Made by a program: the position numbers and the translations under genes. DNA of 64,000 bases, taken from NCBI GenBank assembly GCA_019022495.1, contig JAFEKR010000006.1, positions 62,001-126,000 on the forward strand, read 5' to 3'. Source of the stretch: Epichloe hybrida. Its lineage: Eukaryota > Ascomycota > Sordariomycetes > Hypocreales > Clavicipitaceae. The notes beneath the pieces were generated by a model. That model was not told the DNA's origin. It did no database searches and saw only the letters and a list, made by a program, of their open reading frames with translations. Every line of letters begins with the position of its first letter. Position 1 is the first letter of the stretch. Of the stretch, positions 1-13,130 are shown piece by piece.

Positions 1-3000
1 AATTAGCAGACCTAGTTAGCGTACCACTCACAGGCTTTGTAGGACTATTAGGTTCCTTAATAATATAATTAAGTTATGTCTTCTTAAAACCCTAGAGGCT
101 AGAATAGCCCTTGTAGCAATCTCGCAATAAACCATTAACTACACTAAGGGATGTAACCTTAGGGCCTGCGACTACACTATTACACACATAGCGCCCTTGC
201 TGCTTAGAATTTACAAACTTAGCTAAGAAGTTAGGTAGCTACAAGGACGTAGCCTCCGCCCTACGCTCCTTACTAATATAATTTGCTCTTCTTAATAGGG
301 TATTAGCGGGGTTTAGCTTACTTATATAATGTTTAATCCTAAAATTAAACAGACAGAGCTTGTCCAATGCTATTACCTACTTGCTAGATAGCTTTGGCTT
401 TGTAGCTAGGTACTTGTGATTAAGGTGGTCTGTCATGACTGTAATCTAGTAAGTCAAATACGTGAGGTAGTGTCTCTAGGCCCGAAACGCCTCTTAGATT
501 GCTAATAACTTAGCGTCTAGGGTTAAGTAGCGAAGCTTAATATTAGTTAACTTCCTTAAAAAATACACCACTAGGTACTAGCTACCTAGCACTAACATTA
601 TAAGTACAGCTTTAATCGCGTAACTAAATACATCCATCTCTACTCTTAGCGGATAAAGTGGGTTGAAGTGCACTAAGATTAGTGCCTCCTAGAACTTCTT
701 TTAGAGTTCTTTAAACACTATAAGTTTACTAGGCTTTAGCTTAAACTCTACTAGTTAAACACCCTTTAGATAGTTTATTAGTGGGACTACTACCTTACTA
801 TACTATTTTATAAAGTGTTAGTAAAACCCTATAAACCTAAGGAATGATTAAATATCAAACACGCTGCGGGGTATTAGCTAGGTTGTAATAGCTTTAACCC
901 TTAACGGTTTTATCTTAATGCCTTTTTTAGACATAATAAACCCTAGGAATTTCACCTGTAATACTAAAAATTAGCACTTCTTAAGGTTAACGTAGAGATC
1001 CGCGTCCCGAAGTTACTTTAGCACCCTTTTAACATACTCTATGTGTCTTATGGGGTCGCTACTATATATTAGGATGTTATTAAGGTAAATAATATAGAAT
1101 TTATCCACAAGTCCCTTAAGCGCGTTGTTAATATATTCCTAAAAAATGGCTGGCGCGTTTACTAATCCGAATGGCATAATAAGGTACTTAAAATGCCCAT
1201 AGTAGTATTAGAACGCTATCTTCTACTTATTACCCTTGCGAATACGTAGCCGGTGGTATGCCTCTTGAAGATCTAAAGATGTGAAGACTTTTACGCCTAC
1301 TAGTTAATTAAGAATTTCGGAGATTAATAGTAAGGGGGCCTTATTCTTAACGGTGATCCTATTAAGACCCTTGTAATCCACACAAAGCCTTAATTTCCCT
1401 GACTTTTTTAGGACAAATAAAATCAGGGCTCTAGCTAGGCTTGTTAATCTTCTAATATATCCTTTTTCCTGCGCACTCGTAAGGTACTCCCTAAGCACCT
1501 CTAGCTCTTTTTCCGCCAGGTTGTATATAGGTCCCTATAGTAGCTATTTCCCTTCTTCTAATTTAATCGCATAAGTATAGCCCCTAAGTTCTAGAAGCTT
1601 GCTAGCTAGATCTTTTAAGAACATGTCTACAAATTCCATATACTCCTCTAGGATCTGCTATTAGGGTGTGTCGCTATCTATTTCTTACGTGGACGCTGCT
1701 AGCTCCTTGCGAAACACTGCCTAGAGCGCTATCATACTTCTAAGTTTCTTCTTCTTTAGGGGCTAGATATTACCTTCCGCTATCACTATAACTACGTCGC
1801 AAGTTAGGTTATTACTTAGTGTGTTATCTATTAATAAAACTTTATTAGTATCCCCCTCTTTTGCTTTAGGTTTAACTATTCTAACTTTTAGTAATACTAG
1901 TAATAGCGCAATAAAAGACTGCTTCACTACCTTACATAGTTATTGCTTACCTGAAGTGAATATAATACATTCTTTAGTTATTAGGAACCTCTAAAAACCC
2001 TGCTTCTAATCTATTACTATAGGTTCGTACTCTAGGGTCTAGTCCATTCCTAGGAGTATTCCTTCTCTAGTATTAGTAACGTAGCAGCTAACTTAGTAGA
2101 CCTTTGTATAGCCTATGCTATCCTTTACCTTAACTAGTTTACGCAAAATTCCTTAGTGTAGGATCTTATTCCTACTTACGCTTTCTAGTATTACCTTTAC
2201 TTTTACTATATTCTTCTAGTCTTATTTTAATAGTAGCTTAAGGTAGATTATTAAATATTCCACTCCTATATCGAACAGCGCTAGCACTACTAACTAGTGG
2301 TTATCTTACCATAGGGATACCTGCATCCTTATTCTCTTATCCATAGGTTTCTTTGTAGCAAGACTATTATCCTAGGCTTATACTAAATTAATTAGGATTT
2401 TATTTAGGTCTAAAGATTTATTACTACTATCTTTGTGCTTCTTAGTAGTGTGCTTGTTACTCTTATAGATTAAGCAGTCCGCCGCTTCATATCTATTAGA
2501 ACCATGTCTAGGGCTACTGTATTTATAGCACTTAAACGGCTTCTAGCCTATGCCCTATTATTAGGAATCTCACTGCGAATTATCTACGGGGGAGCTGGAG
2601 CGTTGTCTTTTGTTATTCCTGCCTTCTTTATTATGGCTTCTATTGCGATTCTTTGTTATAGATATTATTACAACTTTAGCTTTTTTACCTTAGCCTTATA
2701 GGTAGCTCTAAGACATAGGGAACTCTTAGCTAACTATATGCTACCTTATAGCATTGTTTAAGCTATTTAGGAATATCGCTATCCTTAGACATAAGGGGAT
2801 CTAGTTAGGTAATTTAGCTTCTACCTTTATCTAGAGTCTTAGGAAAGATTAGAAAGATTAATCATGCTTCTACCTAAGGTTTAGTAGCATCCTAGTAGCT
2901 TCTAAGCACCTTACGTCTTTATCTATTACGCTAGTGTTTAGCTAAGACATAAATCCATCCTAGGTGTGGGCTATATAGTTAACTATCCTATTCACTATTG

Positions 3001-3560
3001 CGTGACGCATCTATTATCGCTTTGTGTTATTAGCTAGGTAGCTACTAGTATACGCTACCTTTATTTTATTATCCTGGAAGGTTCTTAGGTCTAGCTAGAA
3101 TAGCATATTTAAATCCTATAGATATGCCTATAAATTCTCATGAGTGTTACCCTTATATATAGGCACCTTATACTATGTCTTAACAAAGCTTTACGGGTAT
3201 ATGGTTATTGCGAACTTACTATTAGGTAGGAAACCTAGGAATGCGGGATTTATTAGTACGTCTGTCTGAGGGGTAATTATAGGTCTTCTACCTAATCTAG
3301 CTAATTACAAGTCCGCTTCTATTTCTTTAAGCTACGCTTCTATTTCTAAGATCTCTTATCTTAAGCAGGCATTACGTAGCTAGGCTTATGCGACCTTGTG
3401 TTACCTCTATAGCTAGTCTAAATTGTTATTGTTTCTAGATCTAGGGTTGCTACGTTAGTTAGGTAGTGTTTACTATGCCTTATTATGTTCTATAGTTAGA
3501 GTGTTTAGGTTACTACTTAGGCACTATAGGTTTAGGGCTTCCTTGCTAGGTAGTATAGGT
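1..3560 (-). pseudogene. Gyp1 gag-pol remnant: gag, protease, RT, RNase H
   Basis: Degenerate polyprotein read on the minus strand. Near 2545-2500 a gag zinc knuckle is recognisable with Tyr in place of some Cys (CYKY...H...Y). Near 2290-2260 a protease active site reads LFDIG where the family has DTG, and GMDQTLEYEP follows near 2040. The stretch 1498-1304 is still open and carries KGYIRR and LRLCVDYKGLNRITVKN, the classic Gypsy RT fingers. FTSLDLQEAYHRL follows, then YLNNIL at about 1088-1074 in place of YLDDIL. RNase H shows VEMDV near 640 and TDHLNHKYL near 440. In-frame TAG/TAA at former Trp/Gln codons recur throughout, so it is inactive. Integrase would lie off the left edge. Confidence 0.85.
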
Positions 3561-3619
3561 GTGTTCTAAGTAGATATCCTATAGCTCCTTTGTATTTAAA
3601 TCTAGCTAATAGTTTGTTT

Positions 3620-3912
3620 TCCTAAAAGGGTTTAAGAGTTTGACTTATTATGACTATGGTGGGAGAGATATAAATAGAGTAAAGGCTAAGACTCTTAATT
3701 ATAGCTAGAGAGCTGCTACTAGGGGGTGGGTATATAAAGGTCTTAAACTCTAACCTCCTATAACTCTTATAGGCAGTCCTCGTCTAAATACCCTACTGCG
3801 TGTACGTGGCTACCTAGCAGCTACTTAGTCATCTGTGCGATCCGGGGCTTATCCGAGGGCTCTATCATGTGACTGTCCTATCCGTGACTCCCTGGCCTCC
3901 GTGCCCCTGACA
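3620..3912 (-). repeat. Gyp1 5' LTR (inner boundary approximate)
   Basis: The outer end (minus strand TGTCAGGGGCACGG) is fixed by the return of GypA sequence at 3913. The block is richer in C and G than its surroundings and precedes gag. The inner end is placed near GAAAACA (about 3620) only because it ends in CA; the second LTR is outside the window, so this edge is uncertain. Confidence 0.5.
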
Positions 3913-6257
3913 TTTTACTAATTCTTTATAGAAAGAGCACTTAGAGGGTTTTGTGTATAACTCCGCTAACCTTATATATTTAAGAACTTACTTAATATGT
4001 TTAGTGTGCTCCTCCTTTATCTTAGAGAAGATTAAGATATTATCTAGATATACTATATAAATAGTGTTAACTAGCCTGTGTAGTGCCTTATGGATATAAC
4101 TCTAGAAAGTGGCTAGGGTATTTGTTAACCTAAAAGGCATTACAAGGTACTTGTAGTGCCTGTAACGCGTGTGAAAAGCTATCTTTCACTTGTTGCCCTC
4201 TTTAATATAAATTCAGTAGTACGCATCCTTAATATTAATCTTAGAAAAGAAATAGGCCCCTTAGCATTAATTAAGGATCTCTAAAATTAGGGGGAGAGTG
4301 TAGTAATTCTTCTGTGTTACCTTATTAAGCCCTTAATAGTTAACGTATAGCTAGAGCGTTCTATCTTTCTTTAGTATAAATAGAATAGGCACGCTTACTA
4401 GGCTCTTTAAGGGTCTTATCTAGCCTTTCTTTAGGTTATTATTAATGTATTCCTAGAGCTCTCTAAGTTTACTTTAGAAGAGAGAATAGATTAGTCTGTA
4501 CAGGGGTGTAGCTCCTAGTATAAGATTAATTACATGGTTAGTTAACTTCTTTAATAGGAGGCTCCCTGCCTTATCTAATATAAACATATCTTTAAACTTA
4601 TATAATTCCTCTAGGATATCTTTAATAGTTCTATATGCTTTTGCCTTCTCTTTATCTTTAAGAGAGACAAACTTATTCTCTAATATACCTATAATAGCAT
4701 ATATGATTATCTTGTTACGCATTACTTTCGCAAACTTGCAGGGAGTTAGTAGCAAAAAGGCTACCTTTCTCTTTTTAAACTACTATTCTCGTAAGTATAA
4801 GCAGAGATATACGTATTCTTCCGCAAGTATATGCATTCTAATTAATATAGGGCTTCCCTCTACTCTTAGGTCCCTGTCAATAGCTACGTATAGTAACTTA
4901 AGATCTTTCTCTTTACCCTATGAATCTTTAATTATAATAGGCACCTTATAGACACTATATTAGGGGACTATCAGAGCCCCTACTACCTTTAAGATAGGTG
5001 CTATGGCCTTAGCCTAATTAAGCTTGTAAGTCTGTGCGAATTAGGCGCTTATAATGTTAATCTTAGCATAACTATTAAGATCCACTACTATTTTAATATC
5101 TTTATGCCTGTGAATAGTAACTAGTGTATGGAATTAGCGTCCTATTAGTACCCTAGTGTCTAAGGTAGAGGTAAGGGCTTTTACTTCTACCTCTAGGAGT
5201 TTTCCTAGCCCTCTTGCTAGTCTTTCCTTAGCTTATTGTAATTATAAATAAGGTGCTTTATGCTACTATAATTAAAGTACTGTTTTCTTCCTTATAGTCT
5301 ATTATTATTTAGATAGGTAGCTAGGGTCTTTTCCTTGTCCTTATTCTTATCTCTTTAGTCCCTATTTAGCTAATACCCTTATAGGGAGTTATGTCTTTAG
5401 TATTAAGCTGCCTTATATAGCCCTTTCTCTTCCGAATTGTTTAGCTTTCGCTTATTCTTCAACATTACCTCCTAGAATCGCTAGGCAAGTTATATAATAT
5501 CTTCTCGTGTTAGACTAGTAATATCCGCGTATAAGTTAATATGATCTTATAAGTTAGGAAGTAATTTTACAAAGAATATAAGAGCATAGGTCTTTTCTAG
5601 AGCGTGTTCTAGGTGTTTCTCTAGCGAATCTAAGTAGATGCTAAACTTAATAGGACTCTAGCCCTCCTTTTGCTTTGTGTTTTCTAGCTGCATAGCTATT
5701 TATGCATCATAGCTTGCGGAGTCCTTAAGTAGCGTAAGGGTCTAGTCTTAGAATTTATCCTAGTTGTCCTTAGGGTAATCCCGACTATTAGCTAGTTATT
5801 CTTTGATGTATTAGTCCTATCTAGCCTAATAGTTTGTATGTATGTGGTTAAGTGCGAAAAGGATCTTTTGGTTGTCCTAGTAATACTTCTTCTTTACCCC
5901 CTTAAAGGTATAGTTAAGGTTATTAAGCTATATCTTATGCTTCTATAGGTTTGTAAGGTATTGAAGTTCCGTAATATTTCAGACCTTAACTTCTTAGCTA
6001 CTAAGGCTTAAGGATGAACTAGCCTTTTAGCCCCTTTTTACTAGTCCTCCTCCTTCGTAAGATTGTATTAAGTTAGTAAGCTCCTTTTCTTAATCCTGTA
6101 GTTTCTTAAGTTACTTAAGCTAGGCAATTTGCTTTCTAACCGCTGCCTCTTCTGCCCCTATAGTAGAGGGTGTGGCTTTAGATAGAGTTATAGAACGTGG
6201 CATATCCCTAGCTATAGTATTACCATTATCTAGCTAATCCTGAGTAATATGTGGCAT
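3913..6257 (-). pseudogene. GypA gag-pol remnant (gag, protease, RT start)
   Basis: The start ATG (minus) is at 6257, preserved here but ATA in GypB (27632) and GypC (52942). Gag follows with recognisable text such as NSRDYPKDNWDKF and SLTREDII, then a Gln/Lys-rich end. A protease-like segment near 5110-5040 contains IVVD...INIIS. The segment 4755-4474 is open and holds FKDMFILDKAGSLLL and GATPLYRLIYSL, the linker that leads into Gypsy RT. YLDNILIF at about 4046-4028 replaces YLDDILIF, losing a catalytic Asp. This is the least mutated gag of the three family copies. Stops fall at former Trp and Gln codons, so it is non-functional. Confidence 0.85.
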
Positions 6258-6327
6258 GGTTCTAGTAAATTAGGTTGTTCTCCCCCCTATATTACTCTTG
6301 GGTAGCTAGTAGGAGAAGCTTTAGAAT

Positions 6328-6517
6328 TATAAGAATAAAGGGATAGCTAGGCAAGAGGTATAAGGGCGTTTGTATATTAACTAAAGCTTGCTAGGTCTAA
6401 GTGTGTTATGCGTGCGAGTCGCTAGCTTATAGCTAGTGGCTTACTAGTATTACGTGGTCCTAGCCCTTAGCATGGTGCGCCAGCGGGGTGCACCCGTGTT
6501 GTGAGCGGAGCCTCACA
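6328..6517 (-). repeat. GypA 5' LTR
   Basis: About 190 bp. Minus-strand start TGTGAGGC and end CTTATA (ancestral TGTGAG...CTCACA). Boundaries come from alignment by eye with the LTR pairs of GypB and GypC. Confidence 0.85.
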
Positions 6518-9500
6518 GAAGGTCTCTAGGTAATCTAGGCCTTTAATTTGCATAAATCCCTTAGTAATAAGTTAAGCCTTATATTTTAAAGGATTATTTT
6601 CTTTATCCTTTTTAAGCTTATAAACAAGCCTATTCTTTAGTACTTTTCAGCCCTTAGGGATTTAGTCTTTCCCTATAAATTTAAAAGTACTAGCCTTTAG
6701 AAGCTATTTATATTCCTTATATGTAGCTTCTATCCATTTATCCCTTTCAGGGCTAGATATAGCCTGTTTCTAGGTCTTAGGCTTAGGGCTAATAGGATTC
6801 TTTTCCTTTAGCTTCTCCTATACCTTAAAGCAGATTTCTTTTATAAAATCTAGAGAAGAAAGGGAACTAATATTAATATCTATAGGGTTGATATTAGGGT
6901 TAAAATTGATAATTTTGTCAAAATCAAGGTCTAAAGTCAAAATCTAATTTCCTAGTTAAGTTATAGGCTATGCCTATATGGGATCCGCTAGAATTAAGCC
7001 TTTAGGGGGTTCTTTAGGGCCTATAGGTGGTTTTTCTTAACTTACAGGGATACCTATATTATCTATAGGATAATCCTTTGAACCTTAGTCTAGATATTAT
7101 TGATTTTTATTTTCTAGATTATTTTCCCCCTCTAAAGGGTTATCCCCTATAGAAATCCTAGGTAAGCCTTTAAAAACAAGGCCTATAGGTTCTATAATCT
7201 TAATAAAGCTAGTCTTTATAACTAGCCTTTTAGAGGGGATATACACTAGGTAAGTGTTAGAACCTAGTGTAGCTAAAAGTCTTCTAGGGATAGTTCTAGC
7301 TACTAACTTCTAGGCTTTAGGTTGTTTTTCTAGGGGGATTAAAACCTCATAATAAGATCCTATAGCTCTAATACTACTAATATTAGTTATATAAGGCTGA
7401 TTTAGCTCCCTAGATAATAGTTGTTTAGGGCTTTCATCCTTAGTAGTATTAGTAGTTATATTAATAAGGTTAATAACTATAGGTAATACAAAACACTATA
7501 AAAATAACAGTAATTTTGCCCACTAGATAGTAGCCCTTAATTAATCTAGAATAGTACGAATTAAACGCTCTACTAATCTATTTTGCTCATAGATATAGGG
7601 ACTAGAAGTTATGAATTTAATTCCTTTAGAATTTAACTAAGCTTAATAACTAGAATCAATTTCCTAGCCCCTATCAAAGTGAAGATACCTAGGATATTAA
7701 CCTAGTTAATTTTTAAGCCCTCTAAAGAAGCCTTTAATAGCCTTATAAATAGTTAGGCCTTCCTTATTAGGTAATAAGATAACCCACTTATATCTAGTCT
7801 TTTAATTAACTAGAAATAAGCAAATTAACTACTTATTATATGGCGTAGGGCTGATTTTTAGCGTATCCCCCTCTATTTAATCTAGAGCTCTTAGGGGGTC
7901 AGGGATAGCTAATTTCCTAGGTCTTCTAACTACCTTAGATTAATCACAAGCAATACATCTAAAGTCCCTATCCTTAATTTTAGAAAAATTAGGGATTCCT
8001 TTAGTTATAAGGCTAGTTTTCTTTAGCAAAGGAAAACCTAGGTGCCCTAATTATACATACTATAGGCTAGCTAGTTCTAATAACCATTAATATTAAAGAT
8101 CCTTAGGGTCTAAATTAGGATCTAGACTAGGGCCCTCTTTACTAGTCCCCTGCTAGGCCCCTTAAGAACTACAGGCCTCTTAGAGAGGTATTAGGGACCC
8201 TTTTCCTCCACTAGGGCCCTCTAATACCCCTAAATCTATTTCCTTAGATTTTTAAGGGACCTAACCTAGGGCTATAGGCGAAGAAGAAGGGACTAATTCC
8301 TCTAAATCATCCCGTACGATTTCTTTAATATCATTATTATTTTCGTTAATTTCATCTAAATCAGAAGCCCAATCCGGCTTTTTAGAGGGAATTTAAACCT
8401 CTATAGGGTAACTAATCGGATAGCTATGACCCTTAAAAGCGGCGTAGGTAAAAGGTTAGATATAATGTGAATTATTACAGGGCCCTTTAGATAACTTAGG
8501 CGTAGATTAGTTTTTAACGTAGAAGAAAAAACCATGTTTTTCTATATCTAAGGTTGTAATACAAGACCTATCTTAAAGATAAAGTAGGTTTTTTATAAGG
8601 CAACTACTAGATATATAATGCGTAAGTCCACTAACTATATTAACATTAAGCTAAGGAAAATATAGCGCGTTTTTAAGCACTAAGGTCCTATATTTACTAG
8701 GATTCTTTTGATATAAGACCTTAAAAACAGCACTACCGTGGCCCTTAGTGTAAATAGGGCCACCACTAGTTATTATAAGGTTAGATTCCCCCTTTTTATA
8801 AGGGGTATAATCCCTAAAGACCTCCCTAGAATTAATAATATGTACAGTTAAACCTATATTATATAATAAGGCCCTTTTCATGTCTTTGCTATAATAATTA
8901 AAACCATTTAAGGTTTTAATTTCTTTATTTTCATTATCCGATTCACTAGAGCTAGAATTAGAGCTACTATTACTAGAGCTCTTATAACTAGTCTTATAAA
9001 GGCTAGGCTTCTTATACGGTTTAAGAGCACTGTTAGAAAGGTTGTAATTTCCTAGTATAAAAGATCCCTCTCTAGAGGTCTCTTTATTATCCTTTTTATC
9101 TAATTTTTAACCTTTTTGCTTCTTTTTCTTCTTCTTATTAGAAGAAGAATTAGAATTAGAAGAGCCTTTATTTTCTTCAGAGCCTCCTTTCTTCTTCTAA
9201 TCCTTAGGGGCTTTATCTTTATCCTTAGCCCCTTTTTTAAGGTTTTTAGCCCTATAATTTAGGGCTTTAGATACTATAGATAATTTATCCCTCTGTTTTG
9301 CTAGAAGGTCTACTATTAAGAATTAAAGATTTAGGGCTTCTAGGGGAGCCCCTATAGCCCTTTTTATACATATGCTAAATCATTACCTCTTAGCCTACTA
9401 AGGGAAGGTTAATTTTAGGGATTAAAGATATTAATTAACCTAATCTATAGGAGCAATTAGGACCCTACAAATTAATAATCTAGCTAGTAGATTATTAAAG

Positions 9501-10147
9501 ACTGTATTAAAGGATTCTAAGGTCCCCTTAAACTCTTGAAAATTCAGGTTATGAAATTCTAAGTACAGGGACCCCCTCTGGATTTTAACGCTATATGAAT
9601 ATTGCCTTACAAGTAAATTATAGGCTTCTTTAGGTGATTTTTGCTAAGTTATAGCGGCTTGGGGTCCTTCCGTATAACTATCCCTTAATAATATAAGGAT
9701 AATAGCTTGATCTAGATCCCCTAGCGCCCTAGAACTCTCCGGATTATCTAGAAAATTAGGCATGCCTAAAGCTCTAAATTAGATAGTTAGGGCTTGTTTC
9801 TATTGTTCGAAATTTTCGGCTCCTTTAAGCCTAGCAGTCTCTGGAAAACTATAAACCCTCTTATTAAATTCCTTAATAATTAAATTATTAAAGGTTGCTT
9901 GTACAGAGCTAGATTCAGCTTAATTTTCTTAAATAAGCTACTGATCTTGCTGCTAACTAGCGGGCTTATCAGATTCCACACCCTCCATACAACTATTTAT
10001 AGTTATAGATAGGCTTTCTAGCTTCTCTAATAACTAGTCTATAGTTGCTTGTTGCTTAATAGCTTGCTCTTTTAGCTAGTTATTTAGAACCTCTTGCGCA
10101 CTAGGGTTAGGGATAATAGGTCCCTTTCCCTTTCCTTTAGTATTTAT
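6518..10147 (-). pseudogene. CopX1 gag-pol remnant, truncated in RT
   Basis: The same polyprotein as CopX2, read from 10147 leftward; the start codon is ATA (former ATG). The gag C-terminus is Lys- and Ser-rich. The protease region is open at 8881-8651 with LLYNIGLTVHI (DTG-type site with Asp replaced by Asn) and GHGSAVF. The HHCC-type pre-integrase region and integrase core lie near 8100-7500. The frame is cut in the RT palm by GypA at the point matching LDYLETFA in CopX2. Stops are mostly TAG or TAA at former Trp/Gln codons. It is more mutated than CopX2. Confidence 0.88.
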
Positions 10148-10405
10148 TTTCCTTTTTTTATAAAAGGGAAAAGCTTCTATATTATACTAAAATTCCTTTT
10201 TATAGAAGAGAATTACTTTCTTTTTCGCATGTCCTTCCTTTTTTTATAGAAGGGAAGTCTTCTATAGCTATAATTAATTCCTTTTTATAGAAGGGAAAAG
10301 CTTCTTTATTCGTAATTAATTCCTTTTTATAAAAGGGAAAAAGCTTTTATCTTGCGGATCCTTCCTTTTTTATAGAAGGGAAGTCTTTTATATTCGCACA
10401 TAAAG
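10148..10405 (-). repeat. CopX1 leader tandem repeat
   Basis: Three imperfect units of about 80 bp between the primer-binding site and gag. Each carries two short hairpin-forming motifs of the type CCCTTCTATAAAAA(A)GGAA. It matches the array at 44396-44635 in CopX2, so it is an ancestral feature of the family. Confidence 0.8.
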
Positions 10406-10434
10406 TGACCTAAACGAAATCTATAGTGATAGAG

Positions 10435-10448
10435 CTAGGCTCATAACC
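10435..10448 (-). other. CopX1 primer-binding site (empty SINE site)
   Basis: Reads GGTTATGAGCCTAG on the minus strand directly after the LTR and runs straight into CTCTATCAC, with no insertion. This is the empty site corresponding to the SINE in CopX2. Confidence 0.7.
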
Positions 10449-11272
10449 TATTAAGATATAGGGAGCTAGTTGCTAGCTAGTAATAGCTATATAGGTGCAA
10501 GCTCTATGGTTAGGGACTAATAGGGCTGCAACGTTAAATTAATTAACGTAATATAACGGAAGGTTATAGTAGTTATTAACTAATAGAATTTAATTTAAAT
10601 CACTTTTATAATATCTTATAGAGTAATAAAATTAATTTTAAATACGTTGTATAAGTAATACGGCTATTATTAGTTAAGAGGACTAGCTATCTAGCTAGTT
10701 AAAAAGATCTTCTTTCTCTTATAGACCTACTAACCATATTAGTGGATCCAGGCTACTAACGGGGTCTTATAGGCCACTTTTAATTTTCCGCAAAATTCAT
10801 TTATATACAAAAACCAAAAAATTACCTCACTACCATACTAGCTATCAACCCATATACACTAACTTTTAGTCTAAAAAATAACCTTGCATAAAAAGAAAGC
10901 CTTATCTTTAAGCTTTAATTTACTATATATGAAACTTTTGTATAACCTCTAGATAAAGAGAAAATCGTTGTTAAAGATAGCTATAGGGTAAGTTATGTGT
11001 AGGGTAACCTGCTTACGTCACCCTAGCTTACGTTACCCTAGCTTACCTAATTACTAGTGGCGTGGTTGTGGCCACACTTGTAGCTATAATGCAATTGACT
11101 AATTAGTCATCCACACAGTCGGTCGCAGCTGTTGACAGCTGCGACGCAGCCATTAATAGCTGCCCTCGCGACCGTTAACAGCTGCAGTGCAGCTGTTAGA
11201 CTTGCAAAGCAAGCTAGTAATAAGAAGGTTCTTTAACTAGAAAAGGGCTAAAAATAGGTCTTATTTTTAACA
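10449..11272 (-). repeat. CopX1 5' LTR
   Basis: About 824 bp, aligning by eye with the 831-bp LTRs of CopX2. The minus-strand start is TGTTAAAAATAAG. The cluster of CAGCTG palindromes is kept but partly mutated near 11110-11210. Confidence 0.9.
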
Positions 11273-13130
11273 CTATATATCTTTAGTCTTAAATTATTCC
11301 CTTATATAGCTAATAAGCATAAGGAGGTCTTATAGTTAACTAGGTTTAGAGAGGTAGTCTATATAGTATTACAAAGCTTTGCTTTTAAGCATAATCTTAA
11401 AGGCATAACTAGCTTATTTAGGTTAGATATTAAGTAATTTAAACTTCCTATAGAATATTTAAAGCTTTAATTTAAGGATATCATAGTTATTAGCACTATA
11501 AAGTTATTCTTTAGGGTATACCTTTAATAAGTCTATAATTTACTTTAGTAAAAGTCTTTAAGTCTATAGGGGTTCTCTAGATACTTCCCTTTATATCTAT
11601 AGAAGGGGTAGTATAGTCTTTAGGAAGTAAGAGGGTAGCTTTATAAGAAGTAGCCTTAAGGTCTATTATTCCCTCTAATCTTCCTCTCCCCTTTATTAGG
11701 GAGAAAGAAGTATAGTCCTTTAGGCTATACTAATAAAGGTAATATTAGCCTTAGGTAGTAGGGGTTAACTCTATTAGTAATGCTCCTACTTAGGGGTATT
11801 ATTGATTTTTAATTTTTTTTGGGGTCATTGGCTGTGGCCAATGCATCTAATTTTTAAGGAACCAAAAAAATTACTAGCAATACCTAGCTAGTGCCACATA
11901 TAATAACTAAATTCAATAATCACTATAGTGTTAGGTAAAACATAAAAGGAATAAGCTTTAAGCTATAAATTTAGGGGCTAAAAAGTTAATATAAAGTTTA
12001 TAATAAACTTTATAGCTATGATTACGTAAGATATAGTTATAATTCGTAGTAAGATATAGTTATAATTCGTAACTATAGTTAAACTTAAATCTATTTGAGT
12101 TTTACTTATAGTATAAATTAATGTGATTCCCCCTTCCTCTGCGACCGTGTTTGTTCTATCTCTCTACATCTCTTCCATCTTACAACTTGTCCTTCAAAGC
12201 TCCAAGGCGAACTTGAACCACTTAGGGGTATTATTAGTAATGTTATTAGGGTAGTTCTGCTAAATTATCTTAGGCAGAGGTATAGGTAGGGGTGTTACTT
12301 GTAAATACTCGCGAATAGCATCCTTTAGTGCCCTTAATTCCAGATTAATTAACCTTCTTATAGGAGATTAGCCTGTTAATCCCTTTAATAGCAATTGTAC
12401 TAAGAGGCGGGGTAAAGGGGTTAGTTATTAGGATCTGACATTACTATTATCTAATAAATTACAGAAGAATTCTTTATTCTATAAGTTCTTCTAGAACTAT
12501 ATATACTTCTTCCTAGCCTCTTTAATTTCTTTAAAAGTCTAAAATTAAAACTCTTCCTAGTTTACTACTTCTTTAAGGTTATTTGCTATCTTTATGCCTT
12601 TTCTAATAGTTATATATACTCTATTATAAAGAAAATAGTCTTAAAGTCTATTCTAGGAAAAGTCTCTCCTATTTATAAACTTATCTCTTAACTATCTATA
12701 GAAGTTATTACTAAATTCAGAGAATAGTATTCTTCTAAATAACCTTTGCTCCCTGTATTATTTAGTCTTTATAAGGATATAAAGACTAATTTCCTTAGGT
12801 ATTATCATCTCTTTGTATTCAGAGCTCTCTATTTTTAGAGTAATTCCTCTATAATATATTATTTAAGTCTTATAAAGATATAGGGGTATAGATTAGTGTA
12901 GATAAGGGTTTTCCCTTTATTAGGGTGTTTATTACTATCTCTAGCTTTAATAGCTTCTATAGCATTATTATAGCTATTACTCTTACTAGGAACTCTGAAT
13001 TAACTAGAGGTCCTAGATAGTCTAGCTACATCTAACATTCTAATTAGATTAAAGGGGAGTAGATCTTTAATATAAGGGGATAAGAGAGGTGTAGATATAA
13101 ATTATATAACTTATGTTTTTAGTATAAAGG
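11273..13130 (-). pseudogene. CopA1 gag remnant
   Basis: Recognised only by similarity to the gag half of CopA4 at the same distance from the LTR (for instance 11290-11420 against 61660-61780). It is very AT-rich with stops in all frames. The zinc-knuckle end of gag is not in this fragment. The start codon cannot be chosen. Nothing else is visible in the stretch. Confidence 0.65.

Larger units (their letters stand above)
1..3912 (-). mobile_element. Gyp1: Ty3/Gypsy retrotransposon, partial (runs off left edge)
   Basis: A minus-strand Ty3/Gypsy element whose 5' end is at 3912 and whose 3' half lies beyond the left edge. Reading leftward one meets an LTR-like block, gag with a decayed zinc knuckle, an aspartic protease, reverse transcriptase and RNase H, the Gypsy order. 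Its outer end begins TGTCAGGGG (minus strand) and abuts GypA sequence without a gap: the sequence right of 3912 continues the GypA reverse transcriptase, as shown by GypB near 25300 and GypC near 34650. It is therefore inserted in GypA. The target-site duplication cannot be checked because the other end is outside. It differs clearly from the GypA/B/C family. Confidence 0.85.
3913..6517 (-). mobile_element. GypA: chromovirus-type Gypsy, 5' part, interrupted by Gyp1
   Basis: Minus-strand Gypsy of the same family as GypB and GypC. The 5' LTR is at the right end (6328-6517), then gag, protease and the first half of RT, where Gyp1 breaks it at 3912/3913. The missing half (RNase H, integrase, chromodomain, 3' LTR) would lie left of the window. 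To its right, CopX1 coding sequence resumes at 6518 with gaagg, at a point matching about 48252 of CopX2. It is thus inserted in the CopX1 RT; gaagg is the expected target duplication but only one copy is in view. Confidence 0.9.
6518..11272 (-). mobile_element. CopX1: Ty1/Copia retrotransposon, 5' part, minus strand
   Basis: Second copy of the family represented in full by CopX2. Present are the 5' LTR (10449-11272), primer-binding site, tandem-repeat leader, gag, protease, integrase and the beginning of RT; GypA cuts the rest at 6517/6518. It lacks the SINE found in CopX2, so it preserves the empty SINE site. Its LTR end abuts CopA1 internal sequence at 11273 (ctata), which identifies CopA1 as its target; the other junction is outside the window. 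Confidence 0.92.

Noticed and set aside
2504..2701. 65-codon plus-strand frame, hydrophobic
   Set aside because: Antisense to the Gyp1 gag zinc-knuckle region; no sister copy or start context supports it.
4703..4951. Plus-strand frame with a twin at 35442-35690
   Set aside because: Both are antisense to the Gypsy RT linker and are alike because the DNA is homologous; the sense strand shows the real protein.
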